From Shinella zoogloeoides (lineage in GTDB: Bacteria > Pseudomonadota > Alphaproteobacteria > Rhizobiales > Rhizobiaceae), in contig NZ_CP093529.1 of assembly GCF_022682305.1 (NCBI RefSeq), positions 310,001 to 374,000 on the forward strand: DNA of 64,000 nucleotides, read 5' to 3'. The notes under the pieces are model-generated. The model ran no database searches and was not told where the DNA came from. It saw nothing but the letters and a program-made list of their open reading frames with translations. Each line of letters starts with the position of its first letter. The stretch's first letter is position 1. Of the stretch, positions 27,437 to 35,970 are shown in pieces. Made by a program: the position numbers and the translations under genes.

Positions 27437-28138
27437 ATGGCGGATAATCCGAGAGACAGGGCAGCGGTGAAGATGCGGGCAGGCTTGGCTGAACAGGGCG
27501 CGGGCGACGGCGAGAAGCGGGGGCGCAAGGCCTCCAAGGAGACACGGCGGCAGCAGCTCATCGAGGCGACGATCGATTCGCTTGCCAAGCGCGGCTATTC
27601 CGACACCACGCTCGCGGATGTCGCCGATGGCGCCGGCCTTTCCCGCGGCATCGTCAACTTCCATTTCGAGAGCAAGGAAAACCTGCTGGTCGCCACCCTG
27701 CAATATATGGCGGAGGAGTATGGCGACCACTGGGCTTCGGCGCTGGAGCGGGCGGGGCCGGGCCTTGCCGGCCGTCTCTGGGCCATCGTGCATGCCGATT
27801 TCGACCGCAAGATCTGCACCAAGCGCAAGCTCGCGGCCTGGTGCGCCTTCTGGGGTGAGGCGAAGTCGCGGCCGACCTATCAGGCGCTCTGCGGCGCGCG
27901 TGACGTGAAGTACCAGGAGACGGTGATCCAGCTTTGTGCCGGGTTGAAGGCGGAGGGCGGCTATGCCTATGAGCCGGAGCCGATGGCGCTGTCGCTCTGC
28001 GCCATGCTGGAAGGGCTTTGGCTGCGCCTGATGATGGGCGACGGCACCACGCGGGAAAAGGCGCTGGAGGCGGCCATCGCCTTCGTCGTCACCGCCTTCC
28101 CGGCGCATCTGGCCTTGCAAGGACCGAAATCACGATAG
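27437..28138 (+). CDS. TetR-family regulator, BetI-like
   Basis: 233 residues from the ATG at 27437; an ATG at 27473 is an equally possible start, and neither has a strong ribosome site. The HTH segment is RRQQLIEATIDSLAKRGYSD followed by LADVADGAGLSRGIVNFHFESKENLL, closely resembling BetI, the choline-responsive repressor. The rest (ICTKRKLAAWCAFWGEAKSRPTYQ, then MALSLCAMLEGLWLRLMMGDG) also follows BetI's ligand domain. The gene is only 26 bp upstream of the periplasmic binding protein gene and is likely co-transcribed with it. A palindrome like BetI operators lies upstream and recurs at two other promoters of the cluster, so this is the probable local repressor. The inducer is probably a cationic amine. 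Confidence 0.88.
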   Translation: MADNPRDRAAVKMRAGLAEQGAGDGEKRGRKASKETRRQQLIEATIDSLAKRGYSDTTLADVADGAGLSRGIVNFHFESKENLLVATLQYMAEEYGDHWASALERAGPGLAGRLWAIVHADFDRKICTKRKLAAWCAFWGEAKSRPTYQALCGARDVKYQETVIQLCAGLKAEGGYAYEPEPMALSLCAMLEGLWLRLMMGDGTTREKALEAAIAFVVTAFPAHLALQGPKSR

Positions 28139-28164
28139 GGAACCCGAAACGGGAGGAGTACGGC

Positions 28165-29247
28165 ATGAAGACTGCAGATACGGCCAAGGCCCATACGATC
28201 GCGGCGCTCGCCGCCCTCCTTGCCCTCGGAACCGCGCTTCCCGCCATCGCCGCCGACAACCTGACCGTCTTCGACTGGTCGGGTTACGAGGACCCGGCCT
28301 TCCATCCCGCCTATACGGAAAAGCACGGCGGCTCCCCGGACTTCTCCTTCTTCGGTGACGAGGAGGAGGCCTTCCAGAAACTGCGCTCCGGCTTCAAGGC
28401 GGATGTGGCCCATCCCTGCTCGCAGAGTGTCGTGAAGTGGCGCGAGGCCGGCCTGCTGGAGCCGCTCGACACGAGCAAGCTGGCCGCCTGGAACGATATC
28501 CTGCCGAACTTCAAGACGATGAAGAACCTGATGACCTCCGATGACGGGACGGCCTGGTTCATCCCCTTCGAGTGGGGCAATACCGTCCTGACCTATCGTA
28601 CGGACACGGTGAAGCCGGAGGACGTGGCCTCGCTGAAGGCCTTCGCCGACCCGAAATTCAAGGATCGCGTGTCCATCGGCGACAATGTCGACGACGCCTA
28701 TGCGCTGGCGAGCCTTGCCATCGGCGTCAAGGACTGGACGACGATGACGGACGCGCAGTTCCAGGAGGCGTCGGCCTTCCTGCGTGAGGTGCACAAGAAC
28801 GTGCGGCTCTACTGGACGGACAATACCGATCTCAGCCAGGCCATGGCGAGCGGCGAGGTCGATCTGGCCTGGGCATGGAACGAGACGGCGACGACCCTTC
28901 TGGCCGAGGGCCAGCCCGTCGCCATGCGCAAGGACACCAAGGAGGGGCTGTCCACCTGGGTCTGCGGCTATGTGCGATTGAAGGGCGCCGAGGCCAGCCC
29001 GGACCTTGCCTATGACTATCTCAACGCCGTCACCGATCCGGCCGTTGCCGCCTATATGGTCGAGAGTTGGGGGTACGGCCATTCCAACGCCAAGGGCATG
29101 GCGGCGGTCGATCCGAAGATTCTTGCGGACAAGGGCTATGCCGACGTCGACGCCTTCGTCGCCAATACGCTCTTCCAGTCGCCCATGCCGACGGAGTTGC
29201 GGCAGAAGATGATCGCGGAATTCGAGAAGATCAAATCGGGTTATTGA
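28165..29247 (+). CDS. ABC transporter periplasmic binding protein, polyamine (PotD/PotF) family
   Basis: 360 residues with a good ribosome site (GGGAGGAG). A cleavable signal peptide is evident (hydrophobic ALAALLALGTALPAIAA, cleavage near residue 30). The mature protein begins NLTVFDWSGYEDPAF, as in PotD/PotF-type spermidine/putrescine binding proteins, and contains DLAWAWNE and TWVCGYVRLKG segments. It delivers a cationic substrate to the permease encoded on the opposite strand at 29334-32191. It lies in the same transcription unit as the BetI-like repressor. Family members bind polyamines, opines, or betaine-like compounds; the ligand here is not fixed by sequence. Confidence 0.9.
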   Translation: MKTADTAKAHTIAALAALLALGTALPAIAADNLTVFDWSGYEDPAFHPAYTEKHGGSPDFSFFGDEEEAFQKLRSGFKADVAHPCSQSVVKWREAGLLEPLDTSKLAAWNDILPNFKTMKNLMTSDDGTAWFIPFEWGNTVLTYRTDTVKPEDVASLKAFADPKFKDRVSIGDNVDDAYALASLAIGVKDWTTMTDAQFQEASAFLREVHKNVRLYWTDNTDLSQAMASGEVDLAWAWNETATTLLAEGQPVAMRKDTKEGLSTWVCGYVRLKGAEASPDLAYDYLNAVTDPAVAAYMVESWGYGHSNAKGMAAVDPKILADKGYADVDAFVANTLFQSPMPTELRQKMIAEFEKIKSGY

Positions 29248-29257
29248 GGGCGCGGGT

Positions 29258-29329
29258 GCCCCTTATCCGGCCTGCCGGCCAACTTCTCCCCGCAAGCGGG
29301 GAGAGGGTCGCGGCAGCGGGATGAGGGGC
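29258..29329. repeat. Palindromic intergenic repeat of rhizobial type
   Basis: Outer arms GCCCCTTATCC and GGATGAGGGGC pair with one mismatch; inside is the perfect stem CTCCCCGC-AA-GCGGGGAG. The wording (TTCTCCCCGC...GCGGGGAGA, GATGAGGGGC) is the familiar dispersed palindromic repeat of Rhizobiaceae intergenic regions. It sits between convergent gene ends and may also terminate transcription. Confidence 0.65.
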
Positions 29330-29333
29330 CGGC

Positions 29334-30443
29334 CTACACGCGCGATACCGGCGCATCCTCCGCCAGAAGGACGAACGCATCCGGATCGTAGGCCAGGCGG
29401 ATTTCCGCGCCGATCGGCAGGTCGTCCGCGCCGTAATTGTTGGTCTCGACCATCGAGAGCGGTTCTTCAAGCCCGTCGACGCCCACGGTGAGATGCGTCA
29501 CCTCGCCGAAATAGGCGCGGTTTTCGACGCGGCCGGCAAGCTCGTGCGGCGCGCGGTCGTCATCCCAAAGCAGACGCAGGCGCTCCGGGCGGATGCCGAC
29601 GGTGACGTGGCCGTCCGTGGCGGCAAAGCCGTGCGGCTTGTCGAGGCTGACGGCGCCGAAGCGGGCGGCGTCGAGCGAGACCGTGTTGCCCTGCTCGCCC
29701 AGCACCTTCGCCTTGAGGAAATTCATGCCGCCGAGGAAGTCGGCGACCTTGCGGGTGCGCGGACGCTGATAAATCTCCTTCGGGCTGGCGACCTGCGCGA
29801 TGCGCCCGCCGAACATGACGGCGATGCGGTCGGAGAGGGCCAGCGCCTCGTACTGATCGTGCGTGACGAGGACGAAGGTGATGCCGACCGCCTTCTGCAA
29901 GCTGCGCAGCTCCACCTGCATTTCCTCGCGCAGCTTCTTGTCGAGAGCCGAGAGCGGCTCGTCGAGCAGCAGCACCTTCGGGCGCATGACGAGCGCGCGG
30001 GCGAGCGCCACGCGCTGGCGCTGGCCGCCGGAAAGCTCATGCGCCTTGCGCTGCCCGAGACCGGAGAGCCGCACCTGGTCGAGTGCGTCGCCGACGCGCT
30101 TCCTTTCCTCTTCCGGCGGGAGCCTCAGCCGCTTCAGCCCGTAGGCGACGTTTTCCGAGACGTCGAGATGGGGGAAGATGGCGTAGCTCTGGAAGACCAT
30201 GTTGGTCGGGCGTCTGTTCGGCGGCAGCGCCAGCGAGGGCGCGCCGTCGATATAGATCTCGCCCGCCGTCGGCGTCTCGAAGCCGGCGATGGAGCGCAGC
30301 AGCGTGGTCTTGCCGCAGCCGGAGGGGCCGAGCAGGGAGAAGAATTCGCCCTCGCCGATGGTGAGCGAGATGTCGTCCAGCGCCTTGTAGATGCCGTAGA
30401 ACTTCGACACGTTTTCGATCTGGATCATCGCGCGGTCGGGCAT
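29334..30443 (-). CDS. ABC transporter ATPase, PotA-like (polyamine-type importer)
   Basis: 369 residues; AGGAG lies 7 bp before the ATG at 30443. It has Walker A GPSGCGKTT, the Q loop (MVFQSYAIFPHL), signature LSGGQRQRV, Walker B VLLLDEPLSALD, the switch His in VLVTHDQ, and a C-terminal TOBE domain (VGIRPERLRLL). It powers import with the two permeases encoded just upstream, and is the third gene of this unit, 9 bp after the permease gene. Like other Pot systems it is cytoplasmic and peripheral to the inner membrane. Confidence 0.93.
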   Translation of the reverse strand: MPDRAMIQIENVSKFYGIYKALDDISLTIGEGEFFSLLGPSGCGKTTLLRSIAGFETPTAGEIYIDGAPSLALPPNRRPTNMVFQSYAIFPHLDVSENVAYGLKRLRLPPEEERKRVGDALDQVRLSGLGQRKAHELSGGQRQRVALARALVMRPKVLLLDEPLSALDKKLREEMQVELRSLQKAVGITFVLVTHDQYEALALSDRIAVMFGGRIAQVASPKEIYQRPRTRKVADFLGGMNFLKAKVLGEQGNTVSLDAARFGAVSLDKPHGFAATDGHVTVGIRPERLRLLWDDDRAPHELAGRVENRAYFGEVTHLTVGVDGLEEPLSMVETNNYGADDLPIGAEIRLAYDPDAFVLLAEDAPVSRV

Positions 30444-30452
30444 GTTCGGCTC

Positions 30453-31277
30453 CTAGGGCAGGGCGTGCGCCATCTGCGTGCGGCGTTCGGCACGGCGGCG
30501 CAGGGTTTCGGCGAGGGTGAGCAGGAGGATGGAGACCACGATCATGATCGTGCCGAGCGCCAGCACGCCGGGCAGCTTGGCGGCGAAGCGAAGCTGGCCC
30601 CAGATATAGACCGGCAGCGTCGGCTCGGTGCCGGAGAGGAAGAAGGCGAGGATGAACTCGTCGAGCGAGATGGTGAAGGTGACGAGCAGGCTCGACACGA
30701 TGGCCGGCGCGACAACCGGCAGCGTCACGCGGCGGAAGGTGCCGATGGCGGTCTCGCCGAGATCGTAGGAGGCTTCCTCCAGGCTCCGGTCGAAGCCCTC
30801 GAAGCCGGAGACCAGCACCGACATCGCATAGGGGATGCAGAACACCGTCTGGCCGAGGATGACGGTGAGAAGCGACAGTTCCACCCCGAGCGCCAGCACG
30901 ATCATCAGCAGCGAGACGGCGACGATGATCTCCGGCAGGAAGAGCGGCGCCATGATGAGGCCGGCGGCGGCCCTCTGGCCGCGGAAGCGGTAGCGCGTGA
31001 TGGCGCGGGCCGCGCAGATGCCGAGCACGGTGGACAGCAGCGAGACGGAGACGCCGACGACGAGGCTGTTCCAGGCCGCTTCCAGCATGACGGTGTTGCC
31101 GGCGAGCGAGGCGTACCATTTCGTCGTGAAGCCGGCCAGCGGGAAGGTCGTGGTTGCCGCGTTGTTGAAGGAGAAGATCGGCAGCAGCAGGATCGGCAGG
31201 TAGAGGAACAGGAAATAGACGGCGACATAGGCCGGCAGGAAGGGAAGAGGGCGCAGGCGCCGCATGAGGAAACTCAT
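30453..31277 (-). CDS. ABC transporter permease, PotC-like
   Basis: 274 residues with about six hydrophobic helices and the cytoplasmic EAA loop (DRSLEEASYDLGETAIGTFRRVTLPVVAPA) that contacts the ATPase. It overlaps the upstream permease gene by 4 bp (start at 31277 within the stop region of the 31274-32191 gene), so the two are co-translated. It forms the channel of the polyamine-type importer. Confidence 0.92.
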   Translation of the reverse strand: MSFLMRRLRPLPFLPAYVAVYFLFLYLPILLLPIFSFNNAATTTFPLAGFTTKWYASLAGNTVMLEAAWNSLVVGVSVSLLSTVLGICAARAITRYRFRGQRAAAGLIMAPLFLPEIIVAVSLLMIVLALGVELSLLTVILGQTVFCIPYAMSVLVSGFEGFDRSLEEASYDLGETAIGTFRRVTLPVVAPAIVSSLLVTFTISLDEFILAFFLSGTEPTLPVYIWGQLRFAAKLPGVLALGTIMIVVSILLLTLAETLRRRAERRTQMAHALP

Positions 31278-32191
31278 CGGATCCTCCGCACGGTGAATTT
31301 CAGCGCCAGCACCACGGCGGCGGCGGCGAGCGAGACGAGCACCATGGTCGTCACCGAGAGGGCCGCGCCCAGCGGCCAGTTGGCCGCCTTGCCGAATTGC
31401 GCCTGGATGGCGGTCGCGATCATTACGCCGTCCTTGCCGCCGACGAGGCGCGGCGTCACATAGTCGCCGACCGTGGGGATCATCACGATCAGGAAGGCGG
31501 AGATGACACCGGGCAGCGAGAGCGGCAGCGTGATGCGGAAGAAGGCCTTGAGGCGGCTGTCGCCTAGGTCGCGCGCCGCCTCGATCAGCGTACGGTCGAT
31601 CTTCTGCAGCGAGACGTAGATCGGCAGGATGGCGAAGGCCGCCCAGCTATGCACCAGCGTGATGACGACGGCGTTGGAATTGTAGAGCAGCGATGTCACC
31701 GGCTTGTCGATTAGGCCCATCGAGATGAGGCCGGTATTCATGACGCCGCCATAGCCGAGGATGACCTTCCACGACATGACGCGCAGCAGGTAGCTCGTCC
31801 AGCAGGGGATGGTGATGAGGAAGAGCCAGAGGTTCTTGTGTACGCCGCCGTGGAAGGAGATGAACCAGGCGACGGGATAGGAGAAGACGACGGTGACGAC
31901 GCTGACGGTCAGCGAGATCCACAGGGAGCGGACGAACAGGTCGCGATAGATCGGCTCCGTCAGGGCTTGCCGGTAGTTCTCCAGCGTGAAGGTGCGGTCG
32001 ATGTCGAGATAGTTCTGGGTCCAGAAACTGTAGGCGATGACGATGAGGACCGGAAGGAAGAGCACCGCCAGCGCGTAGAGGAAGGTCGGAGATATCATGG
32101 CGAGGCCGCGGGCCTCTTCGCTCCGCATCCAGGCTCTGCGCCTGGCGGGAGAGGGCGCGTTTGCGGCAGGGCCAAGCGCCGCCGCCGTCAT
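31274..32191 (-). CDS. ABC transporter permease, PotB-like
   Basis: 305 residues from the ATG at 32191; an in-frame TTG at 32215 is possible. There are about six hydrophobic helices starting at ISPTFLYALAVLFLPVLIVIAYS, and an EAA loop (DRTLIEAARDLGDSRLKAFFRITLPLSLPG). It is the first gene of the permease-permease-ATPase unit. It is transcribed from the region shared with the divergent aminotransferase, where operator site 2 lies about 165 bp upstream. Confidence 0.92.
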   Translation of the reverse strand: MTAAALGPAANAPSPARRRAWMRSEEARGLAMISPTFLYALAVLFLPVLIVIAYSFWTQNYLDIDRTFTLENYRQALTEPIYRDLFVRSLWISLTVSVVTVVFSYPVAWFISFHGGVHKNLWLFLITIPCWTSYLLRVMSWKVILGYGGVMNTGLISMGLIDKPVTSLLYNSNAVVITLVHSWAAFAILPIYVSLQKIDRTLIEAARDLGDSRLKAFFRITLPLSLPGVISAFLIVMIPTVGDYVTPRLVGGKDGVMIATAIQAQFGKAANWPLGAALSVTTMVLVSLAAAAVVLALKFTVRRIR

Positions 32192-32355
32192 CGCAAGGCG
32201 TTCCCGTGGCGACAACTCTCGCGGAGCATGCGGTTTTCCATGTCCATCCTTGCGCCTTTTCGGCTTGTGCGGCTCCGTGCGGGGAGCGCTTGTGTTCCCG
32301 AATGCAGCATGCGCTCAAATCCCCGTTGAAATCAACCCCTGTTTCTGCAATATTG

Positions 32356-32373
32356 ATTGAATGAACATTCAAT
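32356..32373. promoter_or_regulatory. Operator site 2 of BetI-like regulon
   Basis: ATTGAATG-AA-CATTCAAT, a perfect 8-bp-arm palindrome with core TGAATGAACATTCA. It is located between the divergent permease unit and the aminotransferase gene, where it can control both. Confidence 0.75.
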
Positions 32374-32446
32374 ATGATTGAGAAAATACTGATCTTTCAT
32401 ATTGTTGTTCCGGAATCTCTTTCTTGTGTGATTGATGGAGAAGGGC

Positions 32447-33871
32447 ATGGCGGCAATTGCGAAGACGGCGAATGACGGCGGGCCTGCCGACGAGGCGGCG
32501 GCCGACGACCTTACCCGGCTTGCCGAACGGCATCTCGTGCAGCCCTGGCCGGTCTCCGGCTCCATCGGCGCGGAGGCGCGCGGGCGCATCGAGGCGGGCG
32601 AGGGCATCTATGTGACGGATGCGGCCGGGCGGAAGCTGATCGACGGGCCGGCCGGCATGTGGTGCGTCAATGCCGGTCACCGTAACCGCGAGCTTGCCGA
32701 CGTCATGGCCGCGCAGGCCATGGAGCTTTCCTACAATTCGCCCTGGTATACGACGAACGCGCCCTCCGCGGTGCTGTCAGCGCGGCTGGCGGGCCATGCG
32801 CCGGATGGTGTCGACCATGTCTTCTACACGACCGGCGGCTCGTCTGCCGTCGAGACGGCGCTGCGCTTCATGCAGTTCGCCAATAATGTGAAGGGCCGGC
32901 CGGAGAAGAAGCTGATTGTCTCCCGGCAGGGCGGCTATCACGGCTCGACCTATCTTTCCGCCTCGCTGAACGGCCGGCCGCGCGACCATGACTGGATGGA
33001 CAGCGCCGCCGACCTCGTGGTGAAGCTCTCCTGCCCCAATCCCTTCCGCCGGCCCGAGGGCATGAGCGTCGAGGCCTTCTGCGATTTCCTCGTCGAGGAG
33101 TTCCGCCAGGTTATCGAGGCGCGGGGGGCGGAGACTATCGGCGCCTTCATCGCCGAGCCGGTTATGGCCTCCGGCGGCGTCATCGTGCCGCCGCCCGGCT
33201 ATCTTCAGCGCATGCATGCGCTGTGCCGGCAGAACGATATCCTCTTCATCGCCGACGAGGTGGTGACGGCATTCGGCCGCCTCGGCCATGTCTTCGCGTC
33301 GAAGGATGTCTTCGACATCGAGCCGGACATGATCACCTTCGCCAAGGGCGTGACGTCCGGCTATTTTCCGCTTGGTGGCGTGATGATTGCCGGCCGGCTC
33401 TTCGAGGAACTGCGCCGCTCGAACCATTCCGAGGCGATGTTCGCCCATGGCCTCACCTATTCCAGTCATCCGGTCGGCTGTGCCGTCGCGCTGAAGAACC
33501 TCGATATCCTCGAGGGCGGGCTGCTGGAGCATACGCGGGCCGTGTCGGGCCATTTCCAGGCGAGCCTGAAGGCGCTGGAGGACCTGCCGCTGGTCGGCGA
33601 GGTGCGCGGCCTCGGGCTGATGGCCTGCGTCGAATGCGTCGCCGACCGCACCAGCAACAACCCGCTGACGCTCGACCTCGAAGTCGGCAAGCGCATCGAC
33701 CGGCATTGCCAGGAATTGGGCCTTCTCGTGCGCCCGCTCATCCATATGTGCGTGATGTCGCCGCCGCTGACGATCACGACAGCCCAGATCGACGACATGG
33801 CGGCGATCCTGCGTAAGGGCATCGAACTGACGATGGACGATCTCGCCCGCGAGGGGCTTTGGAAAGGCTGA
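32447..33871 (+). CDS. Class III PLP-dependent aminotransferase
   Basis: 474 residues from the ATG at 32447, which has GGAG six bases upstream; an ATG at 32435 is also in frame. Recognisable family features: the PLP phosphate segment (FYTTGGSSAVETALRFM), the Asp pairing with the pyridine nitrogen (LFIADEVVTAFGR), and the Schiff-base lysine in ITFAKGVTSGYFPLGG. Class III enzymes act on omega-amino groups such as putrescine, beta-alanine or gamma-aminobutyrate, with pyruvate or 2-oxoglutarate as acceptor. It stands alone between operator site 2 and a strong terminator. In the cluster it would deaminate the imported amine or its demethylated product. Confidence 0.92.
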   Translation: MAAIAKTANDGGPADEAAADDLTRLAERHLVQPWPVSGSIGAEARGRIEAGEGIYVTDAAGRKLIDGPAGMWCVNAGHRNRELADVMAAQAMELSYNSPWYTTNAPSAVLSARLAGHAPDGVDHVFYTTGGSSAVETALRFMQFANNVKGRPEKKLIVSRQGGYHGSTYLSASLNGRPRDHDWMDSAADLVVKLSCPNPFRRPEGMSVEAFCDFLVEEFRQVIEARGAETIGAFIAEPVMASGGVIVPPPGYLQRMHALCRQNDILFIADEVVTAFGRLGHVFASKDVFDIEPDMITFAKGVTSGYFPLGGVMIAGRLFEELRRSNHSEAMFAHGLTYSSHPVGCAVALKNLDILEGGLLEHTRAVSGHFQASLKALEDLPLVGEVRGLGLMACVECVADRTSNNPLTLDLEVGKRIDRHCQELGLLVRPLIHMCVMSPPLTITTAQIDDMAAILRKGIELTMDDLAREGLWKG

Positions 33872-33921
33872 ACTCGCGCCGAAACCCTGTTTGGAGCGAT
33901 CATTCCCTGCTCCAGACATTT

Positions 33922-33948
33922 GAGGCCCGCGAAAGCGGGCCTCTTTTT
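33922..33948 (+). terminator. Intrinsic terminator after aminotransferase gene
   Basis: GAGGCCCGC-GAAA-GCGGGCCTC followed by TTTTT: a perfect 9-bp stem, GNRA loop and U-run 50 bp after the stop codon. It is the clearest rho-independent terminator in the window and could also act on the convergent unit. Confidence 0.9.
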
Positions 33949-33961
33949 GTGCGGGCGGCCG

Positions 33962-34360
33962 CTATGCGTTTCTTCTGGCGGCGACAGCGGTCTCTATGCT
34001 GTTTGGGAAATGACCTTCGAACCAGTCTACCATACGCTTGATATGAGGGCCTGCGGGCGCGGCGTCGCCCGCCTCGATCAACTCTGCGCCCGCTTGCGCC
34101 ATCGCGATCAGGATTCTGGCGCTTTCCGGCACATAGGGCAGGTCGGTGCCCTGTGCGTGGCGGTCGCGTATGATCCGGTAGCGGATGTTTTCCGGATAGG
34201 TCCATGCGCTGACAAGCAGGTCGTGCACGGTGGCCGGCTGGCCGTCGACCCCGATTGCCGCATCGCGATCGGTCTCGTCGCACCCCGATGCCTCGATGCG
34301 CTCGCAGGCATCGATCGCGGCGTTCATCATGCCCCTGATCAGGTTCCAGTCGGTTTTCAT
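33962..34360 (-). CDS. Hypothetical protein, 132 residues, downstream of Rieske oxygenase
   Basis: No family recognised. It starts at the ATG at 34360 with GGAGG 7 bp upstream; the long open frame further upstream is an antiparallel artefact of the Rieske gene. The protein is acidic and probably helical (MKTDWNLIRGMMNAAIDACE, TVHDLLVSAWTYPENIRYRI, GPHIKRMVDWFEGHFPNSIE), with no signal peptide or membrane helix. It follows the Rieske gene by 86 bp in the same direction. It may be an accessory factor for the oxygenase, but that rests on position only. Confidence 0.65.
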   Translation of the reverse strand: MKTDWNLIRGMMNAAIDACERIEASGCDETDRDAAIGVDGQPATVHDLLVSAWTYPENIRYRIIRDRHAQGTDLPYVPESARILIAMAQAGAELIEAGDAAPAGPHIKRMVDWFEGHFPNSIETAVAARRNA

Positions 34361-34446
34361 GCCAGGCCTCCGATACCGCGCCGACGGCGATGGTAGGAGG
34401 AGGCCGTGCCGGACGCAATCTCGGGCTTCGTGCAGGTGTGCCGACC

Positions 34447-35640
34447 CTATCCCGTCATCCCGGCATTTGCCGCCGCCATTTCCCTTTCCTCCGGCGCGTC
34501 CTTCAGGTTCACCACCGGCAGCACACGGCGCAGGTGATCGTGATGGGTGCGCACGCCATATTCGAGGTCGGAGAGATAGAAGCCGGCGAAGGCGTTCGAG
34601 GTCATGGCCTCGTTGGACCAGACGGTGAGCTGCACGTCCTCGGCCTGCGTGTCGCGGTCGATGCGGGCGGCGAGGTAGCGGGCGAGACGCTGCGCGCGGT
34701 CCTCCTCGCGGTAGCGGTAGATGCCGCCGCGCAGCAGCGTCCTGCCGACGGAAAGCGGGAACTCCTGGTAGAACTGCACGCTCTCCGGCGTCACGGCGAT
34801 GACGCAGTTCGGGAAGAGGCCGAAATAGATCCACGCCTTGCGCAGCCGTTCCGGCAGGCGCGTGTTCTCCGGCGAGACCTTCACATAGTTGCGCACGCTC
34901 CAGCGCCGGCCGGCATGAGGATTGTAGGTGGCGAAGGAGCGGCAGAGACCATTGACGAAGGGCTCGTCGTAATAGGTGGAGCCGTAGAGGTCCTGTAGCG
35001 CCGGATGCGCCATGGCGACATGGTAGCCCTCGTTGTCGACGTCGCGCACGGATTTCCAGTTGACCGGGCTTTCCTGGGTCCAGATGCCGCCGGCCGGCAC
35101 CATCTCCTCGGCGCGGTAATGCGACAGCTCCTCCTCGAAGGGGCGCATCTGCTCGGCGACGGAAGGCTGCGGGCCGGGGGCGAAGCGGATGAAGACGAAG
35201 CCCTGCCAGACCTCGCATTCCAGCGTCTTCAGCGCGAATTCGTCCTTGTCGAGCGGCGGGAAGCTGCGCGGGCGCGCCGCGCCGCGCAATGTGCCGTCGA
35301 GATTGTAGACCCAGCCGTGGAAGGGACAGACGAGCGCGTTGCGGCACGCGCCCTTCTCGTCCGCCACCAGCCGCGAGCCGCGGTGGCGACAGATATTGTG
35401 GAAGGCCCGCACCGCGCCGTCCTGCCCGCGCAGGATCAGTGCGCGCTCGCCGAAGACGTCGAGGGCAAGATAGTTGCCGGCCTCGGGAATGTCCGAGACA
35501 TGGCAGGCGATCTGCCAGTGCTCGCGGAAGACATGCTGCTTTTCCAGCTCGAGCAAGGCGGGGCTGTGATAGCACCAGCCCGGCAGTCCGCTCCGGTCCC
35601 AGTCGTTCGGAACGCTGATATCGCGGATCACCTCATTCAT
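34447..35640 (-). CDS. Rieske non-heme iron oxygenase, alpha subunit (quaternary-amine demethylase/hydroxylase type)
   Basis: 397 residues from the ATG at 35640 (GGGGAA seven bases upstream); the earlier ATG at 35670 lies inside the operator. The Rieske [2Fe-2S] ligands are Cys84-x-His86 (ICRHRG) and Cys105-xx-His108 (CPFHGW). The mononuclear iron site is in DNEGYHVAMAHPAL (His207, His212), with a later acidic ligand. The length and sequence pattern match the GbcA/stachydrine-demethylase/carnitine-oxygenase branch rather than ring dioxygenases. Such enzymes hydroxylate an N-methyl or adjacent carbon, causing C-N cleavage. A reductase partner is required and is not encoded nearby. Operator site 3 lies just upstream. 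Confidence 0.87.
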   Translation of the reverse strand: MNEVIRDISVPNDWDRSGLPGWCYHSPALLELEKQHVFREHWQIACHVSDIPEAGNYLALDVFGERALILRGQDGAVRAFHNICRHRGSRLVADEKGACRNALVCPFHGWVYNLDGTLRGAARPRSFPPLDKDEFALKTLECEVWQGFVFIRFAPGPQPSVAEQMRPFEEELSHYRAEEMVPAGGIWTQESPVNWKSVRDVDNEGYHVAMAHPALQDLYGSTYYDEPFVNGLCRSFATYNPHAGRRWSVRNYVKVSPENTRLPERLRKAWIYFGLFPNCVIAVTPESVQFYQEFPLSVGRTLLRGGIYRYREEDRAQRLARYLAARIDRDTQAEDVQLTVWSNEAMTSNAFAGFYLSDLEYGVRTHHDHLRRVLPVVNLKDAPEEREMAAANAGMTG

Positions 35641-35659
35641 GTCGTTCCCCATATTTTGC

Positions 35660-35675
35660 TGAACGTTCATTCAAT
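35660..35675. promoter_or_regulatory. Operator site 3 of BetI-like regulon
   Basis: Read on the minus strand, ATTGAATGAACGTTCA; its 14-bp core TGAATGAACGTTCA (35660-35673) matches sites 1 and 2 and resembles the ATTGAACGTTCAAT-type palindrome associated with BetI. It is positioned 20-35 bp upstream of the Rieske start. Confidence 0.72.
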
Positions 35676-35970
35676 ATAAACACGATTTTCGTTCAAAAGG
35701 AATAGCTTGTGAATCTCCGGGTATCGGAAGGTCGAGAGAAGCCGCCCGCTTGGACGGGCAGGCGCGAGTAACGCGGGATGCCGAAGGCGGCTGGCGGACC
35801 GGCGTGGGGTGGAGCGTTTCCGCCTGTTTCCGAACCGCAACGGCGCTTTGCTGCTCTTCCGCGAGATTCTTATTTTTCAATGTGTTGGCAAACCATCGAC
35901 AGATAGCCGAGGGTGGTGACGAGCGGAAGCCGGGCTTGTCGGCAAACCGCTGGTCCCCGCGGGAAAAACC
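35676..35970. other. Intergenic region without recognised gene
   Basis: About 295 bp between the Rieske promoter and the end of the DUF2325 gene. Short open frames here lack ribosome sites and recognisable sequence. No tRNA, riboswitch or clear terminator is seen; an AT-rich patch (35865-35885) is the only visible feature. Confidence 0.5.

Noticed and set aside
33962..35575. 537-residue frame running across the Rieske gene on the same strand
   Set aside because: Only its last 132 residues, after the ATG at 34360 with GGAGG upstream, look like a real protein; the rest is out of frame with the Rieske gene.
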